64,000 nt of DNA from the NCBI GenBank assembly GCA_017518105.1, contig JAFWWC010000012.1, forward strand, positions 1-64,000, in the 5' to 3' direction. Under the pieces are notes generated by a model. The model did no database searches and was not told the origin of the DNA. It was given only the letters and a program-made list of their open reading frames with translations. Within the stretch, counting starts at the first letter, position 1; every line of letters starts with the position of its first letter. This stretch comes from Selenomonadaceae bacterium (GTDB lineage Bacteria; Bacillota; Negativicutes; Selenomonadales; Selenomonadaceae). Shown here piece after piece: positions 24,101-30,760 of the stretch. Made by a program: the position numbers and the translations under genes.

Positions 24101-24425
24101 GCATGCCGCCGCCCCCGTCGCGTCCAATGCTTCTGGCGGCATCTATTCTAAGGGCGCGTTCCTTACCACCTTCGCGGAGAATTCTGGGGAGGCGGCGATT
24201 CCCTTAGATAATTCTGCGCGAAGTAAAAGTTTGTGGCTCGAAACCGGCAACGCCTTAGGTATGTTCGACGCCTCGCCGCCCATCAGCCTCAACCTGACCT
24301 TCAACATTCAGGGCGACGCCAATCCCCAGACGATTAAATCCGAGGTCGTCCCCATTATCCAAAGAACTTTCGCTGAACAACTTGCCGCCTATCAGCACGA
24401 AAGGAGGCGTAGGAGCTTTGTATAA
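21120..24425 (+). CDS. Tail tape measure protein
   Basis: This protein sets tail length and travels through the tube. I start it at ATG 21120 (MAKSRTISFIIDGQDNLSRV), giving 1,101 residues. A long N-terminal coiled coil (about 30-215) is followed by the TP901-type core (ISRLKSLTQMRAI, then IERLGMTTEYTANQIAGAAN and AQNMVLANAGIKGSMSGTSL), hydrophobic membrane-spanning stretches at about 580-760, and a C-terminal A/S-rich region. The start has only a weak ribosome binding site, probably because of the TnpB insertion just upstream. Confidence 0.9.
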   Translation: MAKSRTISFIIDGQDNLSRVLAQAQKNLRGLTSATLARQNKALQNAQATLKDVEAYKKLQAAVQATKYSQLQAAKDQSKFLKQRQEAVAQLDNMKSAFAQLKDVYKANWLSMPTKDAMAMKEQIRAASQEIKAQAKVVQNLDRAYDSLPARTRQLQAQLDAQRTQLSQLRTKIPTANLAAAESALRSQIESTTQALNREIAALERRNQIHSNFTQRQQELSNAYSNFQNSLDTAQTIMNPFKDAADNAMTFEKSISRLKSLTQMRAIRSGDTANVQREMESMTATIERLGMTTEYTANQIAGAANFYAISGWKPEQINSVLPSTVDLASIAQIPIDRVADMVSDDMTAFGVKAGQSYKLAGGKVVDGAKYFGDAVAYAVTQANFDLSTFHEAWKYNAPVAHAMGLSLGESIAQNMVLANAGIKGSMSGTSLRQFWVRMSAPPKAAAKSLEELGFAANDAAAQVAETQLAMQEAGVSMDSDWFTKFEAIVKFYQEGKAAGRDMTGWVKGLSGQTALSGVMSLLESGKLEEIKRYKEEIDSGFAAGWSADTAKIMRDNTRTSIDYLTSALDALQKAGGDALLPSIRGVAESVTPMIASLAEFTKQNPAVVKGLAAIATTASAAIVGMAGFSLAMAGVRFIGAGLQTAGELFAFLGTKIAAARVALSNFGAGLVARLSTLGAALSGMTLSGVLSGAVAGIKSLGLAIAGAARAGLMFVFSPVGAALTAIAAAAYFAYQNWDKVSAAFSTLGNALSTSLGPAFSNLGTSIGNLMTSLSPLAGVFENLGGVIVSVLVGALGTAGSLISGLAVLMTGLLQSVIEFGTGIVDAFGKIKDGDLSGALDSLKDAATTSADSFKNAWLDAAAAVKGGLQGTDAALQQLWTQPQITGGGVGAMQAQIAQVDTTAITQPIADASTQTAASLTNVQMPADMTGQSLSQLPPAIDGATSSSTQLAAALPAPISGLDALGSAASSAAGALEAAAARMNSVQFSAPQIVLHAAAPVASNASGGIYSKGAFLTTFAENSGEAAIPLDNSARSKSLWLETGNALGMFDASPPISLNLTFNIQGDANPQTIKSEVVPIIQRTFAEQLAAYQHERRRRSFV

Positions 24426-24606
24426 AACAGTCGCTGGAGATTCTTTCGACAGCATCGCTTTTAAGGTTTTGGGTTCAGAAAAGTACGTTCCGGAACTCGT
24501 CGCCGTCAATCCCGACCACGTCCAGACTTTTATTTTCTCGGCGGGCGTTGAACTTAACATTCCGGAAATTACCGCTACGAAGGAGAAATCCCTGCCTTGG
24601 ATGTAA
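24418..24606 (+). CDS. Tail protein X, LysM-like
   Basis: The TTG at 24418 follows AAGGAGG (24401-24407) and overlaps the tape measure stop. The 62-residue protein is one LysM-like unit: YKTVAGDSFDSIAFKVLGSE, then VPELVAVNPDHVQTFIFSAG and VELNIPEI. P2 gpX has this size and position between the tape measure and D, where it is thought to act in baseplate assembly. Confidence 0.8.
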   Translation: MYKTVAGDSFDSIAFKVLGSEKYVPELVAVNPDHVQTFIFSAGVELNIPEITATKEKSLPWM

Positions 24607-25553
24607 AAATTTTTTTAGAAGGGCAAGACATAACCCAAGACCTCGAACCCTTTTTAATCGCCGTGACCTATCAGGATAAATTGAGCGGCGAGAGCGACGT
24701 TGTCGAGCTTACTTTGCAGGACGCCAATCACGCGCTGGTTGAGAACTTGCCGCCGCGCGGTTCCAAAGTCAACGTCTCCATTAAAGATTTCGATTTCGGC
24801 TCCTTTGAACTAGACGAGGTAAACTATTCGGCTCCGCCCTCCGTCATGCGCATTAAAGCCAATTCTATCAGCCAAACCAGCGGCTTGCGCCAAGAAGACC
24901 ACTCGAAATCTTGGGAAAATGTGTTGCTAAGCAAGATTGCCCGCGACATTGCCGAGGCGTCGAACGTCGAGCTCTTTTACGAAACCGATTACGACCCGAC
25001 TATCAAACGCGCCGAGCAGGGCGAACAATCCCGTTTAGCCTTCCTGCAAAACTTATGCGACGACAACGGCTTAATCCTCAAGGTCGCCGATAACGTTCTT
25101 ATCATTTGCGAAGAAAAAAGTTTGGAGGACATGCCCGCGAAAGTTTCCTTGACGTGGACGGACGTGACCCGCTTTGACGCCCACGCCACCCTCAACGAAG
25201 TCTACCAGAAATGCGAGCTCAATTATCGCGAAGGGCAGCAGGATAAGAATTTTTCAGCCACGGCGACTGACGACACCAAATCAACGGGGCGGACGCTCCG
25301 CCTAAACAAGCGCGTGAATTCCCAAGCCGAAGCCGACCGCCTTGCCCGTCACAAACTCCGCGAGGCTAATAAAAAAGAATTCGAGGTAACCTTGACTTTG
25401 CCGCTAAACTTGAAACTCCTAGCCGGTGTGACTATCGATTTGGACTTCGGAGGATTCAGCGGAAAGTGGATAGTGGATGAATCTTCCCACTCAGTTTCAG
25501 ATTCAGGCTCGCAATCCCGAATCAAACTTCATAGAACGGAGGCGCAATCGTGA
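24597..25553 (+). CDS. Late control/baseplate hub protein D
   Basis: P2 gpD forms the hub that carries the spike. The TTG at 24597 gives 318 residues with the usual layout: FLEGQDITQDLEPFLIAVTY, SDVVELTLQDANH, then QSRLAFLQNLCDDNGLILKV and LNKRVNSQAEADRLARHKLR, and a C-terminal strand LLAGVTIDLDFGGFSGKW. It follows gpX directly and overlaps baseplate J by ATGA-type junction. Confidence 0.85.
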   Translation: MDVKIFLEGQDITQDLEPFLIAVTYQDKLSGESDVVELTLQDANHALVENLPPRGSKVNVSIKDFDFGSFELDEVNYSAPPSVMRIKANSISQTSGLRQEDHSKSWENVLLSKIARDIAEASNVELFYETDYDPTIKRAEQGEQSRLAFLQNLCDDNGLILKVADNVLIICEEKSLEDMPAKVSLTWTDVTRFDAHATLNEVYQKCELNYREGQQDKNFSATATDDTKSTGRTLRLNKRVNSQAEADRLARHKLREANKKEFEVTLTLPLNLKLLAGVTIDLDFGGFSGKWIVDESSHSVSDSGSQSRIKLHRTEAQS

Positions 25554-25937
25554 CAAAGCCAGACTTGAAATTTATTGAAATTGATGTCGATGAAATCGAA
25601 AGGCAAGCCATAGCTCTTGTCGAACAAAGTTTAGGCAGGTCGCTAGCCATTTCTGACCCTATATTTTTGTTGATTAAATCCCTTTTAGCAATCATCTTAA
25701 ACCTCCTAACTCTCATAGAATTTTGCGCCCGTATGAATCTCCTTGCCTTCGCATCGGGCGCCTATCTTGATGCTCTCGGTTCTTTGGTCGGCTGCGAACG
25801 CATTCCTGCGACTGCCGCCCAAACCCGGAGCCGCCGCCACGACGCTGATTCTTAACACCGCCCAGAAACGCGCCGCCGATTTCGAGCTCAAGGGCAACGG
25901 TTCTTTTACCAGCGACGGCTTCTTTACTCTTGCTTAA
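25550..25937 (+). pseudogene. Baseplate J remnant, frameshifted and truncated
   Basis: The first frame (25550-25855) is a good J N-terminus: LKFIEIDVDEIERQAIALVE, a membrane-like helix, then NLLAFASGAYLDALGSLVGC and E-R-I-P-A-T. It then drifts into an arginine-rich tail. The frame beginning at about 25812 gives an apparent continuation (TTLILNTAQKRAADFELKGN, then GSFTSDGFFTLA) and stops at 25937. Intact J proteins have about 250-380 residues, so more than half is missing, and no gpI gene follows. A site for programmed shifting is not evident. Confidence 0.65.
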
Positions 25938-25949
25938 GGAGATGATTTT

Positions 25950-27977
25950 ATGGCTTATGACATCATCGCCGCCCGCGGCTACGGCTCGGCTGAAGCTGGC
26001 GACGTGACTAATCCCCAAACCGTTAATCACTTCGCCGCAGTCTCGGCTGTCGGTGCGAACTCAATCACCGTCGACGACGCCACTAACTTTCCTGCTGGTA
26101 CTGAAATCCTTATGCATATCGCCGGCGCGCAGACTTCTTCCGCGCTCGCCTCAAATCTCGGCTCCTACAAGTTCGCTAAGGTTATGAATGTCAGCGGCAA
26201 TGTTTTGACCTTGTCCACCACGCCCATTAGCGCCAGCCCTTCAGATTATTTTTATCAAGCCGTCTCCGTCCCGCATTACCAAACCTTAACCATCAGCGAA
26301 ACCATTAGCCCGCCCGCCTTCCTTAATGGCGTCGGCGGTCTTTTAGTTTTCAAGGCTCAAAAGCTCGTCTTCAGCGGCGCGATTAATCTGGTCGACAAGG
26401 GGCTCACTAATGCCGACCACCGACCCTTAACCACACAAGAAGACGGCGGAATCCTTGATACCGCGCAACTGTCCGCTTACGAGAACGAGGCGACCGCTAC
26501 TAATCTCACGCTCCAGAAGGGCGACGGCGCATGCCTTATCCTCGCTAAACGGATTGACTTCACCAGCTCCGCCCGTATCGGCGACCCCAATTTCCACGGC
26601 ATCGCTCGCTGTCGAAATGCTGACGATTCCCTCAACCGCAACTCTTCCTACACCAATATCGGCGGCTCCTCTATCGCTATTGTCGCCGAAACTATCAACT
26701 CTTTTTCAGCTAACATCATCAGCAAATATCGTTCAAAAACTTTGGAGGCGGGCAAGGGGCTGGCTCGCGCTTATATCGCTACCGAAAGTCAGTTGCCCTT
26801 CGACGAGGGGCTTTATTCCGCCGACGTCATTCAAAAGCCCGAACGCCTCGCCGACGAAACTCTCATCTCCGATTGCGGCGACGGTTCCGACGGCATCGCC
26901 GCTAGCCGCCTCCATAATTCCTACGCGAAGGTCTCGGCTATCAGCGGCAAGACTTTTTCCCTAACCAAAATCACGTCCGGCGGCGTCGCTCAGTTCAAAA
27001 GGGGCGCGCTCGTCATGATTCACGCCTCCTTCCTAAACTCAAACAACCTTAATCACCTCGGTCGCTTCATGATTGCTAAGGTCGTCGGCGTCACTAACGA
27101 TTCTTCCGGCAACCTAAAATCTATCACGCTCAATCATTCGCTCGACGAGCTAGGCTTAGCCAACTTCAACACAAATACATATCTTTTTCAGGCTATTGCC
27201 ATTCCGCAATACAGCTCCTTTAACGTCAGCAGTTCCAGAACGCCCAAATTCGACAACGGGCGCGGAGGGATTTTCGCTATCGCGGTAAATGGAATTTGCG
27301 ACCTGCGCGGCAAGGTTATCAACGTCGAGGGCAAGGGCGGCAGTCATTTCTCCGCCGATTACGTCTCCAACGCCCGCATGAAGCACCGTCTGCCCATCGG
27401 ACAAGGGCACGGCTCCGTTTTCATTCTCGCTAAGACTTTGAAACTCAATTCCTCGTCGAGAATAGGCGCGACTTACAGCGGAAATTCATACGGCGGAGAT
27501 AGCGACACTCACGAGGGCGGCGGTTATCGCGGCGAAACTGCTACTAATCAGGACGAACGCGGCGGGAGTGGCTATCGCGGCGGACAATGCGACGGCAATA
27601 ACGGCGGCTTTTTCTCCAACGCGTCCAAGGCTGGGACTTATAACGGCGGGCTTCAAGGCGCGAGTATTTTTATCGTGGCTGAAAATATCGACGGCTTATG
27701 TCTGGATGCGCTCTCTACTGGCGGGCAAGGCGGCAAGTCGGCGTGGAAGAACGGCTACATTAATTCCTCGGTCGCACGCGCAGGTTCGGACGGCGGCTGC
27801 GGTTACGGCGGCGGCGGCGCAACTTTCAAGGAACCTTACAACAACACTTACGTCGTTAATAACGAGGCGGGCGCGGGCGGAGTTCACGGCGGCGGCTCCG
27901 GCGACGGCTCCTTAGATGATTCTACTAGGGCTAATGGCGGCGGAGCCTCCGGTTTCTGCTTCGTTTATCACAATTAA
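25950..27977 (+). CDS. Tail fibre/adhesin with internal duplication and Gly-rich C-terminus
   Basis: The ATG follows TTAAGGAGATGATTTT; 675 residues. Two halves share a pattern: 'SVPHYQTLTI...GVGGLLVFKAQKLVFSGAIN' (about 105-145) and 'AIPQYSSFNV...GRGGIFAIAVNGICDLRGKV' (about 410-450), so the gene contains an internal duplication. The last 160 residues are rich in glycine (RGGSGYRGGQCDGNNGG), as in glycine-rich phage tips. It lies after the broken baseplate J and before the accessory cassette. Host-surface binding is inferred. Confidence 0.7.
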   Translation: MAYDIIAARGYGSAEAGDVTNPQTVNHFAAVSAVGANSITVDDATNFPAGTEILMHIAGAQTSSALASNLGSYKFAKVMNVSGNVLTLSTTPISASPSDYFYQAVSVPHYQTLTISETISPPAFLNGVGGLLVFKAQKLVFSGAINLVDKGLTNADHRPLTTQEDGGILDTAQLSAYENEATATNLTLQKGDGACLILAKRIDFTSSARIGDPNFHGIARCRNADDSLNRNSSYTNIGGSSIAIVAETINSFSANIISKYRSKTLEAGKGLARAYIATESQLPFDEGLYSADVIQKPERLADETLISDCGDGSDGIAASRLHNSYAKVSAISGKTFSLTKITSGGVAQFKRGALVMIHASFLNSNNLNHLGRFMIAKVVGVTNDSSGNLKSITLNHSLDELGLANFNTNTYLFQAIAIPQYSSFNVSSSRTPKFDNGRGGIFAIAVNGICDLRGKVINVEGKGGSHFSADYVSNARMKHRLPIGQGHGSVFILAKTLKLNSSSRIGATYSGNSYGGDSDTHEGGGYRGETATNQDERGGSGYRGGQCDGNNGGFFSNASKAGTYNGGLQGASIFIVAENIDGLCLDALSTGGQGGKSAWKNGYINSSVARAGSDGGCGYGGGGATFKEPYNNTYVVNNEAGAGGVHGGGSGDGSLDDSTRANGGGASGFCFVYHN

Positions 27978-28006
27978 AAAGGACGTCCTAAGACGCCCCG
28001 TGACCT

Positions 28007-28156
28007 TTACTTCCTGAAAACCAATTTCCAGACGGACAAACCACTCGCAACCCCGATGAACCAGCTGACCCAATCGAGACCAAAGCCGCCTGTCGCTAAA
28101 CAAATTACGAACACCACCAGAAATAAAACGCTACTCCACTTCCCATATTCCTTCAT
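28007..28156 (-). CDS. 49-residue small membrane protein
   Basis: An ATG at 28156 opens a 49-codon frame with two hydrophobic segments, SSVLFLVVFVICLATGG and WVSWFIGVASGLSVW, ending in a basic tail. It matches the small protein at 6195-6338 in its second half and is probably its paralogue. It lies downstream of another small membrane gene, both antisense to the fibre block. Confidence 0.5.
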   Translation of the reverse strand: MKEYGKWSSVLFLVVFVICLATGGFGLDWVSWFIGVASGLSVWKLVFRK

Positions 28157-28171
28157 GTCTTCGCCAGCGTG

Positions 28172-28297
28172 TTAGCTCACTCTGCAGTAGAACGTTATCA
28201 ACGCCGCTATCAAGTTGATTATCGCCGCCGCTAACCCTTCGTGTTTTTCTATCCAAGTGAGGAGCTTGCCTACTGTCTTTCCGATTTTCTTTAACAC
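28172..28297 (-). CDS. 41-residue holin-like peptide
   Basis: The start is a GTG at 28297 after GGAGGTG. The product has a basic N-terminus (LKKIGKTVGKLLTWIEKHEG) and a single membrane segment (LAAAIINLIAALITFYC). Size and layout suit a small holin or membrane accessory protein, but there is no proof. It is followed by the 49-residue gene after 15 bases. Confidence 0.5.
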   Translation of the reverse strand: MLKKIGKTVGKLLTWIEKHEGLAAAIINLIAALITFYCRVS

Positions 28298-28378
28298 ACT
28301 CGCTTTTCACCTCCGCCACTATTTTATCACGTCCGTTTTTTTATTCCATTCCCCTACCCTTATTAAGGAGGTCTTATC

Positions 28379-28765
28379 ATGAATAGAGTTGCTAAGGCGG
28401 CGGCTCGGCTCGCCAATCAAACTAGCGATTTGGAGCTCATGAAGCTCGACGAAGTCATTTTGAAATACCCCGACGGCATCACACTGAATTATATGGATTT
28501 GCGCGAGAGCGAGGAGGGCAATGAATATGTCATCTTTACCTTCGCCGAGGAGCCGACCCGGTACTCTTCTGGTAGCGGCGACTTCCTCAAATTCTGGGAA
28601 TATACGCTGGAGGAATTCGGCGCGTGCATTTCGGACGCTCAAGCCTACCTCAAGCAAAATCCTTGCCGCATTAAAGTTTGGAAGGTCAAGACCAAATCGA
28701 AGCGCACCTACACCAAAGTTAAAAGCCTAGACGACGAGCCCGCGCCCGAACCCGACGTCCTGTAA
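28379..28765 (+). CDS. Phage accessory protein of unknown function
   Basis: The ATG follows TTAAGGAGGTCTTATC. The 128-residue protein has helices and strands (LELMKLDEVILKYPDGITLN, then EEPTRYSSGSGDFLKFWEYT) and a basic C-terminal linker (KTKSKRTYTKVKSLDDEPAP). I do not recognise a family. Its stop codon overlaps the left arm of the 25-bp inverted repeat by two bases. Confidence 0.5.
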   Translation: MNRVAKAAARLANQTSDLELMKLDEVILKYPDGITLNYMDLRESEEGNEYVIFTFAEEPTRYSSGSGDFLKFWEYTLEEFGACISDAQAYLKQNPCRIKVWKVKTKSKRTYTKVKSLDDEPAPEPDVL

Positions 28766-28788
28766 TATCTTTTCCGAGGGGGTCGCGC
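28764..28788. repeat. 25-bp inverted repeat, left arm
   Basis: This sequence is the exact reverse complement of 30713-30737; the matching stops after 25 bases on both sides. The arm begins within the stop codon of the preceding gene. It is not itself palindromic. Confidence 0.9.
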
Positions 28789-28809
28789 CTTTAGGAAGGA
28801 TGATTCTTT

Positions 28810-29025
28810 ATGGCTTTCACTTTCCAGCAAAAGAAAGTCGCAACGCTCACGGCGACGCTTGCCGGCTCGTATAAGCAGGTCAATGTCCAGGGCGTCAATC
28901 CCGATGAGGCCTCCGCCGACAACGCCGCCGCTCAAGTCAATAAAATCTTCGCCATCGGCGGCAAAAGTGTCGTCGCGGATTCGCGCATGATTCTCGACGT
29001 CAAGAAAGGGGCGGTTGAGGTATGA
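28810..29025 (+). CDS. Small DUF1659-like protein in the inverted-repeat cassette
   Basis: The 71-residue protein (FTFQQKKVATLTATLAGSYK, then QVNVQGVNPDEASADNAAAQ) has a beta hairpin followed by a helix and ends in a hairpin. It resembles the DUF1659-type proteins often found in Negativicutes next to DUF2922 and YvrJ genes, both of which occur downstream. It is the first gene inside the inverted repeats. Confidence 0.5.
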   Translation: MAFTFQQKKVATLTATLAGSYKQVNVQGVNPDEASADNAAAQVNKIFAIGGKSVVADSRMILDVKKGAVEV

Positions 29026-29294
29026 CTACCTACACGATTAATTTGGGCTTGCGCTACAGCGGCACCGACTTCGAACGCCAATTAACTATCCCCGACGTAG
29101 CCGAGACTGACGCCGCCCTCGCGAACGTCCGCGCCAAAGTCGAGGCGGTCAATGCGTCCATTTCGGGCGGCACTGACGACGGACTTTCCGATTTCTTCCG
29201 CAGCGACGATTTCGATTCCGCCGAGAATATCGGTGCGCTCCGCGGCATCGCTACCGCCGAAGTCAAAGCCGTCGACGCTACCCAAATCCTTTAA
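29022..29294 (+). CDS. Small cassette protein, unknown function
   Basis: The 90-residue protein overlaps the preceding gene by ATGA. It has a strand-rich start (YTINLGLRYSGTDFERQLTI) and an acidic helical end. Its fold may resemble that of its neighbours (strands, then a T-A-A-L-A-type helix). No function can be given. Confidence 0.45.
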   Translation: MTTYTINLGLRYSGTDFERQLTIPDVAETDAALANVRAKVEAVNASISGGTDDGLSDFFRSDDFDSAENIGALRGIATAEVKAVDATQIL

Positions 29295-29306
29295 GGCGGT
29301 GAGCTC

Positions 29307-29870
29307 ATGACTTCTTTAATCGTCACCACCGCCGACTATCAGACCGGCAAAACTCAGCAGACGACTTTCACGGGCGTTAATCCCGCCGCTACTGCCGCCG
29401 AGCTTCAAACCTTCGGCGAAATGACTGCCGCGCTGTCTAAGGACACTTTCGTTAAGGCGACCCGCGTCGAGCAAACCAATTGCGCCGTCACGAAGCAACA
29501 TCACCTTTTGTCTACTACCTCTTCCATTCGCAAAGGGGCGACTAGCGCTCCTTATCAAACCTTCACGCTCAATCAGGAGACCGGCATTTACGAGGCAACT
29601 TGCACTACCGAATATTTCGTCAGCGGCTTTGCTGCTCTTTGGTTTTCCTGCAGTAACGACTTTAAAATCCCGCCTTTCACTACGCCCTATCTCGTAAGCG
29701 ACACCGCCAATGTTAATAATTACTTCAGCTGGCTCGATGGCTCGTTTCAATGGCGGCTCACTCTGAAAAATCAAGGCGCTCAAATCCTCTTAGTTTCCGT
29801 CGTCTGCCCTGAAACCGACGACCTCTATCAAGATACTTTCTCTTTCAAAATCACTATCACGGAGGTTTAA
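29307..29870 (+). CDS. Cassette protein, first of a paralogous pair
   Basis: The ATG follows AAGGCGGTGAGCTC. The 187-residue protein begins with a DUF1659-like module (VTTADYQTGKTQQTTFTGVN, then LQTFGEMTAALSKDTFVKAT) fused to a beta-rich C-terminal domain of about 120 residues. The next gene has the same two-part layout and the near-identical MTAALSKD(T/A)FVKATR stretch. The role is unknown. Confidence 0.5.
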   Translation: MTSLIVTTADYQTGKTQQTTFTGVNPAATAAELQTFGEMTAALSKDTFVKATRVEQTNCAVTKQHHLLSTTSSIRKGATSAPYQTFTLNQETGIYEATCTTEYFVSGFAALWFSCSNDFKIPPFTTPYLVSDTANVNNYFSWLDGSFQWRLTLKNQGAQILLVSVVCPETDDLYQDTFSFKITITEV

Positions 29871-29873
29871 GCT

Positions 29874-30458
29874 ATGGACACTTCCCTTGTTATCACGACC
29901 AAAGACCACTTGACCGACGAGACCCAGACTAAGACGATTACCAACATCAATCCGCAGGCCGCCAGCTCTGACCTTAAGACCTTCGCGCAGATGACCGCCG
30001 CCCTCTCCAAGGACGCCTTCGTCAAGGCGACTCGCATTGATAAAACCGAGCTGGACACCACCAAGCCCGCACGCACGATTACGAGCTTTAAATACTCAAA
30101 AACCGTGAACGGCGCGGCGGCTAGTTTAGATGTCCCCAGCGACGGCATTATCAACATCGCCGTTTCTGAGGTTCGCACTAAGTGCATCCTCTTTACCCTG
30201 AAGACCCCTTACGATGTCGCGCCGCAGTTCCGTAATTTCTCTTCCACTTCCAATGCTACGGTAGCTTCTGCGGAATATCACTTCATCGGCTACTCCGGTG
30301 ATTCCAGCGCGTGGAATGTACCTATCGCCACTCATCAGGATTACTCGGCTAGGCAAGATGTCACTGCCGGCGTCGTCTCCTTCACGCTCCATTTCGACGA
30401 GACCGACGAGTTCGCCGCTTACAACCAACCCATTACTATCAACATTACGGAGGGATAA
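29874..30458 (+). CDS. Cassette protein, second of a paralogous pair
   Basis: The 194-residue protein shares with its upstream neighbour a module around FAQMTAALSKDAFVKATRID and a beta-rich C-terminal domain, but the C-terminal domains have diverged. The ATG lies four bases after the preceding stop, with GGAGG upstream. The pattern is a duplication with divergence of the exposed part. Confidence 0.5.
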   Translation: MDTSLVITTKDHLTDETQTKTITNINPQAASSDLKTFAQMTAALSKDAFVKATRIDKTELDTTKPARTITSFKYSKTVNGAAASLDVPSDGIINIAVSEVRTKCILFTLKTPYDVAPQFRNFSSTSNATVASAEYHFIGYSGDSSAWNVPIATHQDYSARQDVTAGVVSFTLHFDETDEFAAYNQPITINITEG

Positions 30459-30461
30459 TTT

Positions 30462-30707
30462 ATGGCTGATACCGTTTCGACCAAAAGCACGTTGCAGAAT
30501 GTGTTCGAGTTCGCCGACGGGGATACTCGCACGGTGAACATCGACGACCCCAACGATAATATTTCCGCGGCAGATGTCCAGACGTGGGCGGCTTATGCTG
30601 TCGAACATCAAATCTTGCTCGGCGACCAGAATTCCGCCGCCCTCACCGGGCTCAAGTCTTCTAAAAAACTCGACGCCACCAATACCAAGATGAATTTCAA
30701 TATCTAA
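30462..30707 (+). CDS. DUF2922-like protein
   Basis: The 81-residue protein contains LQNVFEFADGDTRTVNIDDP and DNISAADVQTWAAYAVEHQI, the strand-loop-helix pattern of DUF2922 proteins (E-F-x-x-x-D-G-x-x-x-T-(V/I)-x-I-D-D-P). DUF2922 and DUF1659 genes usually travel together in Firmicutes. The function of the family is not known. It ends six bases before the right arm of the inverted repeat. Confidence 0.6.
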   Translation: MADTVSTKSTLQNVFEFADGDTRTVNIDDPNDNISAADVQTWAAYAVEHQILLGDQNSAALTGLKSSKKLDATNTKMNFNI

Positions 30708-30712
30708 TCTCT

Positions 30713-30737
30713 GCGCGACCCCCTCGGAAAAGATATT
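30713..30737. repeat. 25-bp inverted repeat, right arm
   Basis: Exact reverse complement of 28764-28788, closing a cassette of 1,924 bases between the arms. The following gene's ribosome binding site starts a few bases further on. Confidence 0.9.
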
Positions 30738-30760
30738 GCTTAACTTAAGGAGATGACTTC

